Shown: positions 9,153 to 22,493 of the stretch, piece by piece
Position numbering within the stretch: position 1 is the stretch's first letter
Layout: every line of letters begins with the position of its first letter
NCBI RefSeq assembly: GCF_007859735.1
Contig: NZ_SIHI01000001.1
Span: 218,848-282,847, forward strand
DNA from: Thalassoglobus neptunius
Lineage (GTDB): Bacteria; Planctomycetota; Planctomycetia; Planctomycetales; Planctomycetaceae
DNA length: 64,000 nt
Reading direction: 5' to 3'
Notes under the pieces: generated by a model
The model's database searches: none
What the model was told of the DNA's origin: nothing
What the model saw: only the letters and a program-made list of their open reading frames with translations
Position numbers and translations under genes: made by a program

Positions 9153-10472
9153 GTGGAGATGCCCGAGTTCAGCGATGCTGATGCGCTGAAAAATTGGGTC
9201 AAATTCTTCGCCGAATACCGGCCGCAGCCGTTGCGAGTCAGGCAATGGATCATGCGCATGCATCGCAAGAAGCAGCATGATCAAGTTATCGCGTGCCTGA
9301 AAGCCGCATTGATCAACGGGCAATCGCAACCCTGGATGTACGAAGTTCTCGCGCTTTCGATGGAGATTCAGAATTATCCCAAAGAAGACGTCGAGCGGGT
9401 GGTCATGTCGCTTTCTGATTTCGGGGCAGTCAGCTTCGAGAACCTGATGTATTCGGCAGCCTACCTGAACAAGTTCGAAAGAAAGAATGCAGCACTGAAG
9501 CTCTATCGACAGTCATCACGAATGGCCCCCGAAAAGCATGAGCCGTATGTGCTGGGACTCAGTCTGGCCGAGGAAGTCGGAACAGACGAAGACCTTGAAT
9601 GGGCTGCGACAGGCATCCTCACGCATTACTGGTCGAACAACTTTCAGGAAACACATCAACTTGCTGAAGACGCGATCTTAAATCGGATTCGCAACCTTCG
9701 ACGCGGCGGAGATTCCGAAGCGGTCACTCGTCTCACGAACGCCCTGCAACAGTCGAAAGTTCAGGATCTTCAAATTCGCCTCGACTGGAGTGGGGATGCT
9801 GACCTCGATTTGATTGTCGAAGAACCGCCGGGATCGATCTGCTCTTTCGAGACTCCCCTGACCTACGCAGGCGGGATTCATTTGAACGACGGGATTGGCC
9901 CGGACCGTTCGTTTGAAGAGTACATATGTCCGATTGGAGTCGCTGGCCGATACCGGATTCAGGTGAAGAACACATTCGGCCGAGTCGTTGGCAATCGAGC
10001 TGTTGTCACGATTACCCGGCACGTGAATTCGCCTGAGCAATCAGTCGAGCGGAAAACGTTGAACCTCGACGGTGATGTGGCGAGTCTGGATATTGATCTC
10101 GATTCCGGACGTCGAAAAGAATCGCGGAAGCTTTCCTCACTGTTAAATTCCCGGCCTCAGCAATTCCCTCGAAATGTCACTTCGAAGCGGTCTTCTCGAA
10201 CACGAAAATTGCCAATGACGAATGCTCGAGTGAATGCCATCGAAGAGTTTCATGTCGCGAGAGATCCTTCTGTTCGACGGGCAGGAGCGATCGGATTTGC
10301 ACCGGTTGTCCAAACGTATCTCGATGGCGCAGCACTGCAGACCAATGCGGTCATTTCAGCGGATCGACGTTATGTTCGAATTGGTGTCGGCGTGCAGTTT
10401 TCCACGATCACAGGTGTCTCGACCTTCAACTTCCCCGGAGGAACAGTCAACCAAACGCCGTTCGTTCCTTGA
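9153..10472 (+). CDS. TPR/DUF2135-like continuation of the VWA protein
   Basis: The frame is open from 8991, so the true coding segment is 8991-10472 (493 residues) if entered by frameshift. The first possible internal start is GTG 9153, which has no proper ribosome binding site. After a Pro/Ala-rich linker (APAEQPAAPKEAEAAP) comes an alpha-helical TPR-like region (about 9180-9750). Next is a beta domain with IRLDWSGDADLDLIVEEPPGS and GVAGRYRIQVKN, resembling DUF2135/YfaP, a domain usually found behind VWA domains in one protein. A basic, low-complexity C-terminus follows. Domain order and the absent start support a broken or recoded single gene. Confidence 0.8.
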   Translation: MEMPEFSDADALKNWVKFFAEYRPQPLRVRQWIMRMHRKKQHDQVIACLKAALINGQSQPWMYEVLALSMEIQNYPKEDVERVVMSLSDFGAVSFENLMYSAAYLNKFERKNAALKLYRQSSRMAPEKHEPYVLGLSLAEEVGTDEDLEWAATGILTHYWSNNFQETHQLAEDAILNRIRNLRRGGDSEAVTRLTNALQQSKVQDLQIRLDWSGDADLDLIVEEPPGSICSFETPLTYAGGIHLNDGIGPDRSFEEYICPIGVAGRYRIQVKNTFGRVVGNRAVVTITRHVNSPEQSVERKTLNLDGDVASLDIDLDSGRRKESRKLSSLLNSRPQQFPRNVTSKRSSRTRKLPMTNARVNAIEEFHVARDPSVRRAGAIGFAPVVQTYLDGAALQTNAVISADRRYVRIGVGVQFSTITGVSTFNFPGGTVNQTPFVP

Positions 10473-10480
10473 GATTGAAC

Positions 10481-11519
10481 ATGCACGATCGTGATTCCCA
10501 ACCGCAATCCGCATGGTTCATTCCGGAATGGCTGACCGTGGAGAGATTGAAGACGGCGAATTGGCTGACAGCAGTTTCGGCGTTGATCGCTGTTGCTGTT
10601 GTCCTCCCAACGGTCTTGTCACTGATGGCCCGTTGGTTTTGGCCGTTCGATTTGTTGACTCATTTTCGAATTCAGATTGCGGCGATTCAATTCGTCGTCG
10701 CCGCAATTCTGCTCCTGATCGGTCGCTTCAAAATTGCGATCCTTCCGGTTGTTGCGCTGGTTTGGAACGTGACATGGTTCGGTGAGTATCTCATTCCTCA
10801 CCGCCAGCTCGAAGAGACTTCTGCTCAGGTCAACGCATCTGATCGCACGTCCAATGAACTGAAAGTGATGAGTGTCAATGTCTTCACTCGTAACCGAAAT
10901 CACGACCGATTGATCGAAGTTATTCGCACGCATCAGCCTGACATCCGTTCTCATCCTCGAAGTCAACGAAAGATGGAGTCGGGCACTCCAGGAACTTGCA
11001 ACGGACTATCCATTCTCACTGCAATCTCCGCGTGAGGACAATTTTGGAATGGCAGTCTTCAGTCGTGTCCCGTTCGTCGATTCGGGCTTTCATCACGTTG
11101 GTCAATCCGTGCGGCCAGTCTTTCGTGGACAACTACAACTGGCCGATGAGCTGATCGGAATTCTTGGTTTTCATGTGTTGCCACCGACCCGTTCGGCAGG
11201 GGCGAAGTCGCGGAACGAAGATCTCGTTGCGATCGCCCAAATCGCGGAGGAATCGCCTCATCCGATGATTGTCCTGGGTGACATGAATTGCTCTCCGTGG
11301 TCGCCGTACTTTCGAGACGTCTGTCGCACCGGAAAATTGCGAGATGCCCGAATCGGCTTTGAGATCTCCGGGACCTGGCCTGCGGGAAATCCTATTGTCC
11401 GGCTGCCGATCGATCACATCCTGGTCAGCCCAGAATTCTCCGTAACAAGCTTCTCAAATTGTAACAACATCAGCAGCGAGCATCTCCCGGTCTTGGCGAC
11501 GCTCCGACTTGCTGAGTGA
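10481..11519 (+). pseudogene. Membrane-anchored EEP-family hydrolase interrupted by a frameshift
   Basis: The 5' frame (ATG 10481, just after the preceding stop) gives three membrane helices and the start of an endonuclease/exonuclease/phosphatase domain (LKVMSVNVFTRNRNHDRLIEVI...HQPDI), then runs into nonsense and stops at 11035. Skipping one C in the CC at 10945-10946 moves to the frame that continues VLILEVNERWSRALQ, then AVFSRVP, IVLGDMNCSPWS, LPIDHILVS and SSEHLPVLATL to the stop at 11519. Repaired, it is about 345 residues with the catalytic Glu, GDMN and DH motifs; the last motif reads SEH rather than SDH. No homopolymer or slippery site is present. Recent pseudogene, +1 recoding, or sequence error are the options. 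Confidence 0.8.
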
Positions 11520-11657
11520 ACGGTCGAGTTTCCATTTCACTCACTTGCGAACCTAAGCCACGAGTCCTTCGCAACCGGAATGACCTTGACGGTGTCTCCA
11601 CGCAGATGCAGAATCATGAAGATTGGGAAGTGACGCTTTGTCTCACGGAGGTTCACG

Positions 11658-12662
11658 ATGCTTCGAACGACGCTGATTATGCTGCTACTTGGAAGTGCCT
11701 CTTTCGCATTGGCACGAATGAACAGCCAGCCAGAAGTTCTTCACTTCCCGGAAACAGAGAGCACTTGCCAACGTGCCGAACCGGCCGTCTCTGAGGTTCC
11801 AGATGAAGACGTATTCAGACTCTTGAGTGATGTCAAACAGCCCGAAGAACGTGTCATCAGTCAGGTCTTCTCAGTGAATCCGTTGCAACCAGAGAAGGAG
11901 GAAGATGCTCCCGAGTTCCCTCCTTTTGAGTCAGAACCGAACCTCGATGCCCCACAGCTGGAATTCGATTCGATCCCACAAGGAGCGACAGAAGCGGAAT
12001 CGCTTCCAGCCATACCGGAAACGGCAGCGAGCCCAGCGGAAGACTCAACCGATGAAGCTGAGCTTCCAGTCTGTGTGATTCTCAATGCTCCAGCCGGGTT
12101 GTCTCCTCGTGAGACAGTGAAAACGGAAATGGTCTCCTCGCCTCGCAAACGCTCGGTCGAAGAGACGTACATGGAGGGAGGAGTTGCTCGTACCGTCAAA
12201 CGACACGTGATCGAAATGGTGCAGAAACCCGTCGAAAAGATTGTGGATGGGGCTGCGATGATCCGTTGCGAGAGTTTCCGTTCGGATGTTCGGTCGAATG
12301 ACGATGGCGAACAAATCGTCGAACTTGAAATCGATGGCGAGCTGATCTTCAAGAATTCGACATTCACCATTCACGCAGATTCTGCATCGTTAAAGGATGG
12401 GAAATTCGTCTTTCGAAATGCGAACATCCAGAGTCAAGACTCGAAAATGCAAGCTACCGAATTGACGGTTGACTTCACTGCTCATCGAGTTCAGATCGGA
12501 GACTTGCCCGCTGCGAGCCCAAACAATGGCCTGATGCCGGATCCAACACCTGTACCCTCTTATGAACCTGCCCGGGGCAGAGTTCCATCGCCGCTGAATT
12601 CGTCCTTACCGGATTTGACCCCGGTGAATTCGAAGCCGGGCGACTTTCAGCCTCGTTTCTGA
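11658..12662 (+). CDS. Exported protein with possible LptA/OstA-like domain
   Basis: A 334-residue protein with a clear GGAGG six bases before ATG 11658. The N-terminus (MLRTTLIMLLLGSASFALA) is a signal peptide. Residues about 25-140 are acidic and Pro/Glu-rich, likely disordered. The region about 195-280 (AAMIRCESFRSDV, ELEIDGELIFKNSTFTIHADSASL, FRNANIQSQDSKMQATELTVDF) repeats short beta segments of the OstA/LptA-like kind, which bind lipid in periplasmic transport. That assignment is tentative. The C-terminus is proline-rich. No other lpt gene is in the window. Confidence 0.7.
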   Translation: MLRTTLIMLLLGSASFALARMNSQPEVLHFPETESTCQRAEPAVSEVPDEDVFRLLSDVKQPEERVISQVFSVNPLQPEKEEDAPEFPPFESEPNLDAPQLEFDSIPQGATEAESLPAIPETAASPAEDSTDEAELPVCVILNAPAGLSPRETVKTEMVSSPRKRSVEETYMEGGVARTVKRHVIEMVQKPVEKIVDGAAMIRCESFRSDVRSNDDGEQIVELEIDGELIFKNSTFTIHADSASLKDGKFVFRNANIQSQDSKMQATELTVDFTAHRVQIGDLPAASPNNGLMPDPTPVPSYEPARGRVPSPLNSSLPDLTPVNSKPGDFQPRF

Positions 12663-12862
12663 ACCGATTCCGTAAATTCTCAGCCATCCTCGGAAAAGCT
12701 CACTCTGACGAAGTCTGTATTCGCTTTGCGCGAGAACACTTGAGTCCCGTTTTCGATTACCCGATCGGCGAAAGTTCGGAGTCGTCAACGCGGGAACAAC
12801 TGCGTATACTTAGTTATTTGAAAGGTTGTTTACTTGTTGCCCCTTCGTGATGGGGAATAAAA

Positions 12863-13243
12863 ATGGATGAATTTGTCGAACCGCTTGGTCCCAGAATTCT
12901 CATTCGAAAAGACGAAAGCCGCCATCAGACGCGGGGTGGAATCGTATTGCCCGATCAGGCTGAGATTCCCACAATCACCGGTCGTGTTGTTGAGATCAGC
13001 ACGGAAGTCGAGAACGACGAAGACTTTCCGGTGGCCAAATACGACAAGGTCTTGTTTCATCCCAAGAACGCCATTCCTGTCGATCTCGAACCGAACAACG
13101 TGCTGTTTGTTGTTCCGATTGATGATGTCGTCGCTGTCTTTCGGCGGCAGACGAACCGTCCGATCGAAGAATCTGATTTCGAGAACGAACTCGATGACGA
13201 CATCACCGATCTATCTGAACTGGATGACAACGAGGAATTATAA
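12863..13243 (+). CDS. GroES-like co-chaperonin with acidic C-terminal extension
   Basis: A 126-residue Cpn10-fold protein. The core (PLGPRILIRKDESRHQTRGGIVLPDQAEIPTITGRVVEI..., VAKYDKVLFHPK..., NNVLFVVPIDDVVAVF) follows GroES order: N-terminal barrel strand, mobile loop with RGGIVLP, and the final strand. Family members normally end near residue 95; here about 25 mainly acidic residues follow (ESDFENELDDDITDLSELDDNEEL). GGGGA lies upstream of the ATG. No groEL adjoins it, so it is an orphan paralogue; whether it partners a GroEL elsewhere cannot be judged. Confidence 0.8.
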   Translation: MDEFVEPLGPRILIRKDESRHQTRGGIVLPDQAEIPTITGRVVEISTEVENDEDFPVAKYDKVLFHPKNAIPVDLEPNNVLFVVPIDDVVAVFRRQTNRPIEESDFENELDDDITDLSELDDNEEL

Positions 13244-13542
13244 TCCTCTCAATCTCGGACTCTGAATGGCTGCGATTCTCTCATTTGGATGCAGCATTCA
13301 TTCACCAAAAGCAACTTCGCGCGAGTGCAAAACTGCCGTGAAGTGGCTTTGTCGGGTCGTGCTGTCAGAAATGCGGCGAAGATTGTGAGGGCCAATCGCG
13401 CACAGCGTAGAAGTCAAACTTCCGTTTCTTTAAAATCTGCGCGAACCATTTGGGGAATCGGAGTCTCCTTTCCGGCTTAAAAACCGACTCATGACAGTGC
13501 TCGACAAAATCTTTCATCTTCAGTGAGTAGAAGTTCAATTAC

Positions 13543-13998
13543 GTGACATCTGACGCCCCGAACTCTCAGCCGACCGCATGTGAACACAACCTCGTGATCC
13601 GTCGCGCACAGCCTGAAGACATCGAAAGGATTGACCTGTTTCTCGCCGATTTCGTGGCAGCGGAGCGAATTCTCCCAAGAACGATCGACGAAATGGAACA
13701 ACTCATTCCGACCGGCTTCGTCGCCGAAGTGAATGACCAAATCGTGGGTTTTGTGACACTGGAGATCTACTCACGGAAACTCGCCGAAGTTCGGTCATTG
13801 TGTGTCCGGCCGATCATGCAGGGTCAGGGAATCGGGAAGAAGCTGATCAACGCGTGTATCGAACTCGCTCGAGAACGAAATGTCTTCGAAGTGATGGCGA
13901 TTACGTCCACCGACCAGTTTTTTCGGACCTGCGGTTTCGACTTCACACTCCCCGGGGAAAAGAAAGCGCTGTTTCTTCAGACCCGCGATACTCCGTAA
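13543..13998 (+). CDS. GNAT-family N-acetyltransferase (ArgA-like)
   Basis: A 151-residue acetyl-CoA-dependent acyltransferase. Fold landmarks are VIRRAQPEDIERIDLF (first strand/helix), FVAEVNDQIVGFVTLEIYSR, AEVRSLCVRPIMQGQGIGKKLI (the RxxGxG/A acetyl-CoA loop as QGQGIG) and the C-terminal FFRTCGFDF. Spacing and the final segment resemble the acetyltransferase domain of N-acetylglutamate synthase (ArgA), so a role in arginine synthesis is possible but not shown. The start is GTG 13543. Confidence 0.8.
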   Translation: MTSDAPNSQPTACEHNLVIRRAQPEDIERIDLFLADFVAAERILPRTIDEMEQLIPTGFVAEVNDQIVGFVTLEIYSRKLAEVRSLCVRPIMQGQGIGKKLINACIELARERNVFEVMAITSTDQFFRTCGFDFTLPGEKKALFLQTRDTP

Positions 13999-14244
13999 CG
14001 CGAATGCTTCGCACCATCTTCAACTCCGTTGTGTTCCACGACTGGAAGGCTGCGAAGTATGAAGACCTCGCAAGCAGATCGCTCAATTCACATTCAGAAG
14101 TCGACGTTCTGAATGTGTGTCCGGTCGACATCCTCTTCGGGATGGTTGTTGCCGGCAATCAGTGACGTCTAGAATTGGTACAGTGATGAGCTGCCCTCGC
14201 AAGCAGCTTCAATCTTCTTCGGAATCGAGATAAGCGAGATCAAT

Positions 14245-14811
14245 ATGAAACAGCTACTCACTGCTGCGGTTCTTTCCACGTTCGTATTCGTGCTGGCATC
14301 TTCGGGTGTCGCTGAGGAGGCAAATGTGCTTCAAGGGAAAATGAAAACACTGGACGGCGAAGCGGTTGATCTGTCGACCTACGATGACAAAGTCGTCATG
14401 GTTGTGAATGTCGCCAGCAAGTGTGGAGCAACTCCGCAATACGAAGCTCTGCAGGATTTGTACGAGACATTCAAAGACGACGGCTTGGTCGTGATTGGAT
14501 TTCCGTGCAACCAGTTTGGCAGCCAGGAGCCGGGAAGTGCTGCCCAGATTCGCGAGTTCTGTACCTCAAAATACAGCGTCACTTTTCCGATGATGGAAAA
14601 GATCGAAGTCAATGGCGAGTCTGCCTCTCCCCTCTATCAGAAACTTGTGAAAACGGAAACCAAGCCCAAAGGTGCGGGACCGATCGGATGGAACTTCGAG
14701 AAGTTTTTGATCAATCGAGACGGTCAAGTCATCGCCCGTTTTGGAACATCGACTCAACCAGACGATGCGGAAGTTGTTTCCGTGATTCGTGAGGCTTTGA
14801 AGAAGAGCTAG
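14245..14811 (+). CDS. Exported glutathione peroxidase-family protein
   Basis: A 188-residue thiol peroxidase of the glutathione peroxidase family with a signal peptide (MKQLLTAAVLSTFVFVLASSGVAEE), so it likely protects the periplasm. The catalytic tetrad is visible: Cys in ASKCGATPQY (cysteine, not selenocysteine), Gln in FPCNQFGSQEPG, and Trp/Asn in GPIGWNFEKFLI. A second Cys in FPCNQ matches the resolving cysteine of thioredoxin-dependent members. Preference for thioredoxin over glutathione is thus likely but inferred. Confidence 0.9.
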   Translation: MKQLLTAAVLSTFVFVLASSGVAEEANVLQGKMKTLDGEAVDLSTYDDKVVMVVNVASKCGATPQYEALQDLYETFKDDGLVVIGFPCNQFGSQEPGSAAQIREFCTSKYSVTFPMMEKIEVNGESASPLYQKLVKTETKPKGAGPIGWNFEKFLINRDGQVIARFGTSTQPDDAEVVSVIREALKKS

Positions 14812-15299
14812 AGGATTCTTGATTGGGTTTTCACTGACTCGCACGAACAAACTCAGCCTTTGTTCTGATGAAACAGCGCATGCGAGTGCACAGGATAGAG
14901 CAACTTGCTCCAGACGAAAAACATCTTCACCGCTCACCTTGTGTTAGTTGATTCAGCCACTGCGTCAACAGGGTGAGGAACGAAACACAGAGATGGTGCT
15001 CTGTACTGGAAGTCGCGCGAGATGGAGTTGTTTCGCGCGGCTTCTTCCATTTCTTATTCCGTACCGAACCGTTTCGTGAGTTGCAATTGCAGCTTCTCAA
15101 GACGCGAGGAAGTTCTGAAACAGTGGCAGCGACGCGATTCTTCAAGTCCACTAAGAATGTTTGGTTGTCGGCGGAAAGTGAAACTTCTGTCTGGTAGGCG
15201 CCAACCAACGTCGTTCTCTACAATCTCGAAAACGAATCAATTCCTGAACATATTTCGAAGCGGCGGCAGCGCCGTGAGTTCGATCAGAGAAATGACAGT
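14812..15299. other. Intergenic region with dispersed repeat copy and hairpin
   Basis: This gap of 488 bp holds a copy of the dispersed GCACGAG-type repeat at 14826-14856, directly behind the peroxidase gene, and a small hairpin (CGCGCGA 15014-15020 with TCGCGCG 15033-15039, 12-nt loop, no T-tract). No convincing gene lies within it; open frames there lack ribosome binding sites. Confidence 0.55.
14826..14856 (+). repeat. Copy of dispersed GCACGAG-centred intergenic repeat
   Basis: The segment begins GGTTTTCAC and contains CTCGCACGA. In its first 21 bases it matches 44321-44341 at 18 positions, and its second half (TCGCACGAACAAACTCAG) resembles the reverse complement of 44258-44275. It lies just after the stop of the peroxidase gene. 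Confidence 0.5.
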
Positions 15300-20450
<5,151 letters not shown>

Positions 20451-20751
20451 TCCTCGCGAGACACACGTGACCGGATCATAAAATGTTTGCGTTGACGACT
20501 GTTCCGGTTTCGTGCGGGTTTCCAATAACAATGTTCAAAATCAAAGAACGCTCCCGACACATGTTGGGAGCGTTCTTTGATTTCGACAACCACCGATTGA
20601 CTGAATGATCACTTCCAAAGCCGGTCCGCTCTCGCGTGAAGACATCTTCATTCTCAATTGCCCAATCACAATTCCCAATTCAATTGTTCAGGTTGAGAAT
20701 CAATAGAGGGTGAGTTGTTCGGGATGGTTCACTTTTCTTTCACGCGAAGAT
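20451..20751. other. Convergent intergenic region
   Basis: The gap between the giant haem protein (plus) and the DUF892 gene (minus) holds the perfect-stem terminator at 20541-20580, which can serve both strands. No open frame of coding character or other repeat was seen in the remainder. Confidence 0.6.
20541..20580. terminator. Bidirectional stem-loop terminator
   Basis: A perfect 15-bp inverted repeat: arm TCAAAGAACGCTCCC (20541-20555), 10-nt loop, complementary arm 20566-20580, followed by TTT. It lies 91 bp after the stop of the multidomain haem gene and opposite the end of the DUF892 gene. The A-rich flank on the left also supports termination in the reverse direction. Confidence 0.85.
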
Positions 20752-21246
20752 TCACCGATCCATCGCGAGAAAGTTGATGCGCCGTTCTGCGAGGCGACTC
20801 AGAAGCTGATCGGCGTGACCTTCTTCATTGAGTGTTTCCTGCAAGAGGTCAGAGTCGTTCTGGCGTCCCAGTTTTTCGGCATATGTTCTGGCAGTTCCGT
20901 AGCCGGCCATTTCGTAATGTTCCACTCGCTGCGCAGCAGCAACGAGAGCGGCATCGAGAACATTGAAAGAAATATCACTTTTGATGAGATGTTCCCCTTC
21001 CGTGATGAGTCCTTCCATTCCTGCACACTTGTGGCCACCGGGCTCGAATTCGAGTTGCTTAAAGATCTTCTCCAATCTCTGAATCTGATTCTTTGTTTCG
21101 GATAGATGTTCAGTGAACGCAGATTTCAGATCGTCGTCATTCGCAGCTTTGGCCATTTTCGGGAGAGCTTCAACAAGTTGGTTTTCAGCGCTGTAGAGAT
21201 CTTTGAGTTCATGGACGTAGAGCTTCATCAGGGAATCGAGGTTCAT
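20752..21246 (-). CDS. DUF892 ferritin-like protein (YciE/YciF family)
   Basis: A 164-residue four-helix protein of the DUF892 family, linked to stress responses in other bacteria. Start ATG 21246 is chosen because GGAG lies 8 nt upstream; the frame extends 42 residues further up but that part looks like a chance hydrophobic stretch. Helix motifs fit the family: MKLYVHELKDLYSAENQLVEALPKMAKAA, KCAGMEGLITEGEHLI, AALVAAAQRVEHYEMAGYGTA, LLQETLNEEGHADQLLSRLA. The regularly placed Glu/His residues resemble a di-iron site, though iron binding is inferred. Confidence 0.88.
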   Translation of the reverse strand: MNLDSLMKLYVHELKDLYSAENQLVEALPKMAKAANDDDLKSAFTEHLSETKNQIQRLEKIFKQLEFEPGGHKCAGMEGLITEGEHLIKSDISFNVLDAALVAAAQRVEHYEMAGYGTARTYAEKLGRQNDSDLLQETLNEEGHADQLLSRLAERRINFLAMDR

Positions 21247-21869
21247 CTTGAATTCTCCATCATTGCTTTCTGGTTGAATGATCTGTTCGCTGATCGACCA
21301 GGATGTCAGTTTGGATGCGAACGGATCGCTGAATAAAACAGCAATTACAGCGACCGCACTGAGGAGAAGCACTTCTCATGCCGCGAACTGAAGGATGCAA
21401 TTCACGTCTTCCTCGATAGGCGAGCCATTATTGAGGTTTAAATAAATTCGAGTTGCCACAATGGACGAGGGAATTGGCCCAATGCGCGAAGCGTGATCAC
21501 AACTTCGAATTCGCCGAACCAGTTGCCCGGAACTGAGTTTGCCGCTCACCGAAATTTGCAGTCGAGATCTCTTCTCGATACTCGCCAGAATGCGGAAATC
21601 GAAATGTTTGGCTGTTGCCGGAGTGATTCCTGGTCGGGCTTTGGTAGCATAGTGAGCAAGTGACAGCCTTCCGCGATCGGAGATCTGGGAACGAATTCTC
21701 TGAGAGTCCGATTGAGGAGAGTGATTTCTTTCGGCGAACTTTCGTCCATCCGGACTCCATCAACTTGCACGAGTCCTGACAACTCAAGCCAATTGAGAAA
21801 GTGAACTGAACAGAGAGACGCTTACTCGAGGTTCATTACGAAGCTGATAAGACAAAGGATCGATTCACG
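21247..21869. other. Divergent intergenic region without recognised genes
   Basis: These 623 bp lie between the DUF892 gene (minus) and the conserved hypothetical at 21870 (plus). Two minus-strand open frames (about 80-96 residues, near 21497-21787) overlap each other in different frames and have no family resemblance or ribosome binding site, so they were not called. Promoters for both flanking genes must lie here, but none was located with confidence. Confidence 0.5.
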
Positions 21870-22364
21870 ATGGCTCTACGCGATGATGTCGAGAAAGAAT
21901 TGAATGTTCTTCGACAGGCCGGCGCAACTTTTCCGAATCAGGTTCGTGCGACGGATTCAACGGGACTGGTTCTCACCGTCGACGTGACCGCCGTTGATTC
22001 CATGAGCGTTGAGTTCTCAGAACTGACCCTGTTCGTGCCTCAACTTCAGTCGGCTGCTTTTGACGTACTGAAGCAGTGGGCCAGCGACTTGAGTCAGCGA
22101 ATCACCTACCTGATGGAGAATATTGGACCGCTCGAGTTCGATCCGGCAACAGGGCAAGTTCTGATTCGATCGACTCCGCCGACCCAACTCCCCACGGGTA
22201 CGGAATTCTTTGAGATCATGCTCTCGACGGTCGGATCAGGGACATTCACCCTGAAACGATTCAAGTCCATCAAAGGTCAACCGGGGCGAGATCAAGTCTC
22301 GATCCAGGTCACAACAGAATTGCTTCTCCGACTCATCGACGATCTGATTGCCACGATTCCCTGA
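21870..22364 (+). CDS. Conserved hypothetical cytoplasmic protein
   Basis: A 164-residue protein with no signal peptide or membrane segment. It reads as a compact alpha/beta domain: an N-terminal helix (DDVEKELNVLRQAGATF), strands (TGLVLTVDVTAVDSMSVEFSELTLFV), a helix (AAFDVLKQWASDLSQRITYLMENIGPLEFD), and a C-terminal half with TEFFEIMLSTVGSGTFTLKRF and a final helix (TELLLRLIDDLIATIP). Coding composition resembles neighbouring genes. No known function or family was recognised. Confidence 0.75.
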   Translation: MALRDDVEKELNVLRQAGATFPNQVRATDSTGLVLTVDVTAVDSMSVEFSELTLFVPQLQSAAFDVLKQWASDLSQRITYLMENIGPLEFDPATGQVLIRSTPPTQLPTGTEFFEIMLSTVGSGTFTLKRFKSIKGQPGRDQVSIQVTTELLLRLIDDLIATIP

Positions 22365-22493
22365 TCGAATTCCCGAGCGGAGGAAATGCGATCGAGGGCA
22401 TTCTTCGATGCTGCTTGATGGAAGTTCCACCAGCACGCGCAGCGTCGACCACAGGGAAAGAATTCGGGGCATCGCACAGGCAAGAGCAACGCT

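Noticed and set aside
11049-11519. Separate gene starting at ATG 11049
   Set aside because: Sequence upstream in the same frame (VLILEVNERWSRALQ...) continues the EEP fold, so the ATG is internal to the split gene.
20541-20580. Inverted repeat as a mobile-element end
   Set aside because: Position between convergent gene ends, short loop and flanking T/A tracts fit a transcription terminator; no transposase nearby.
21497-21787. Two overlapping minus-strand open frames of about 80-96 residues
   Set aside because: Different frames over the same DNA, no ribosome binding site, no recognisable motif or signal; likely chance.
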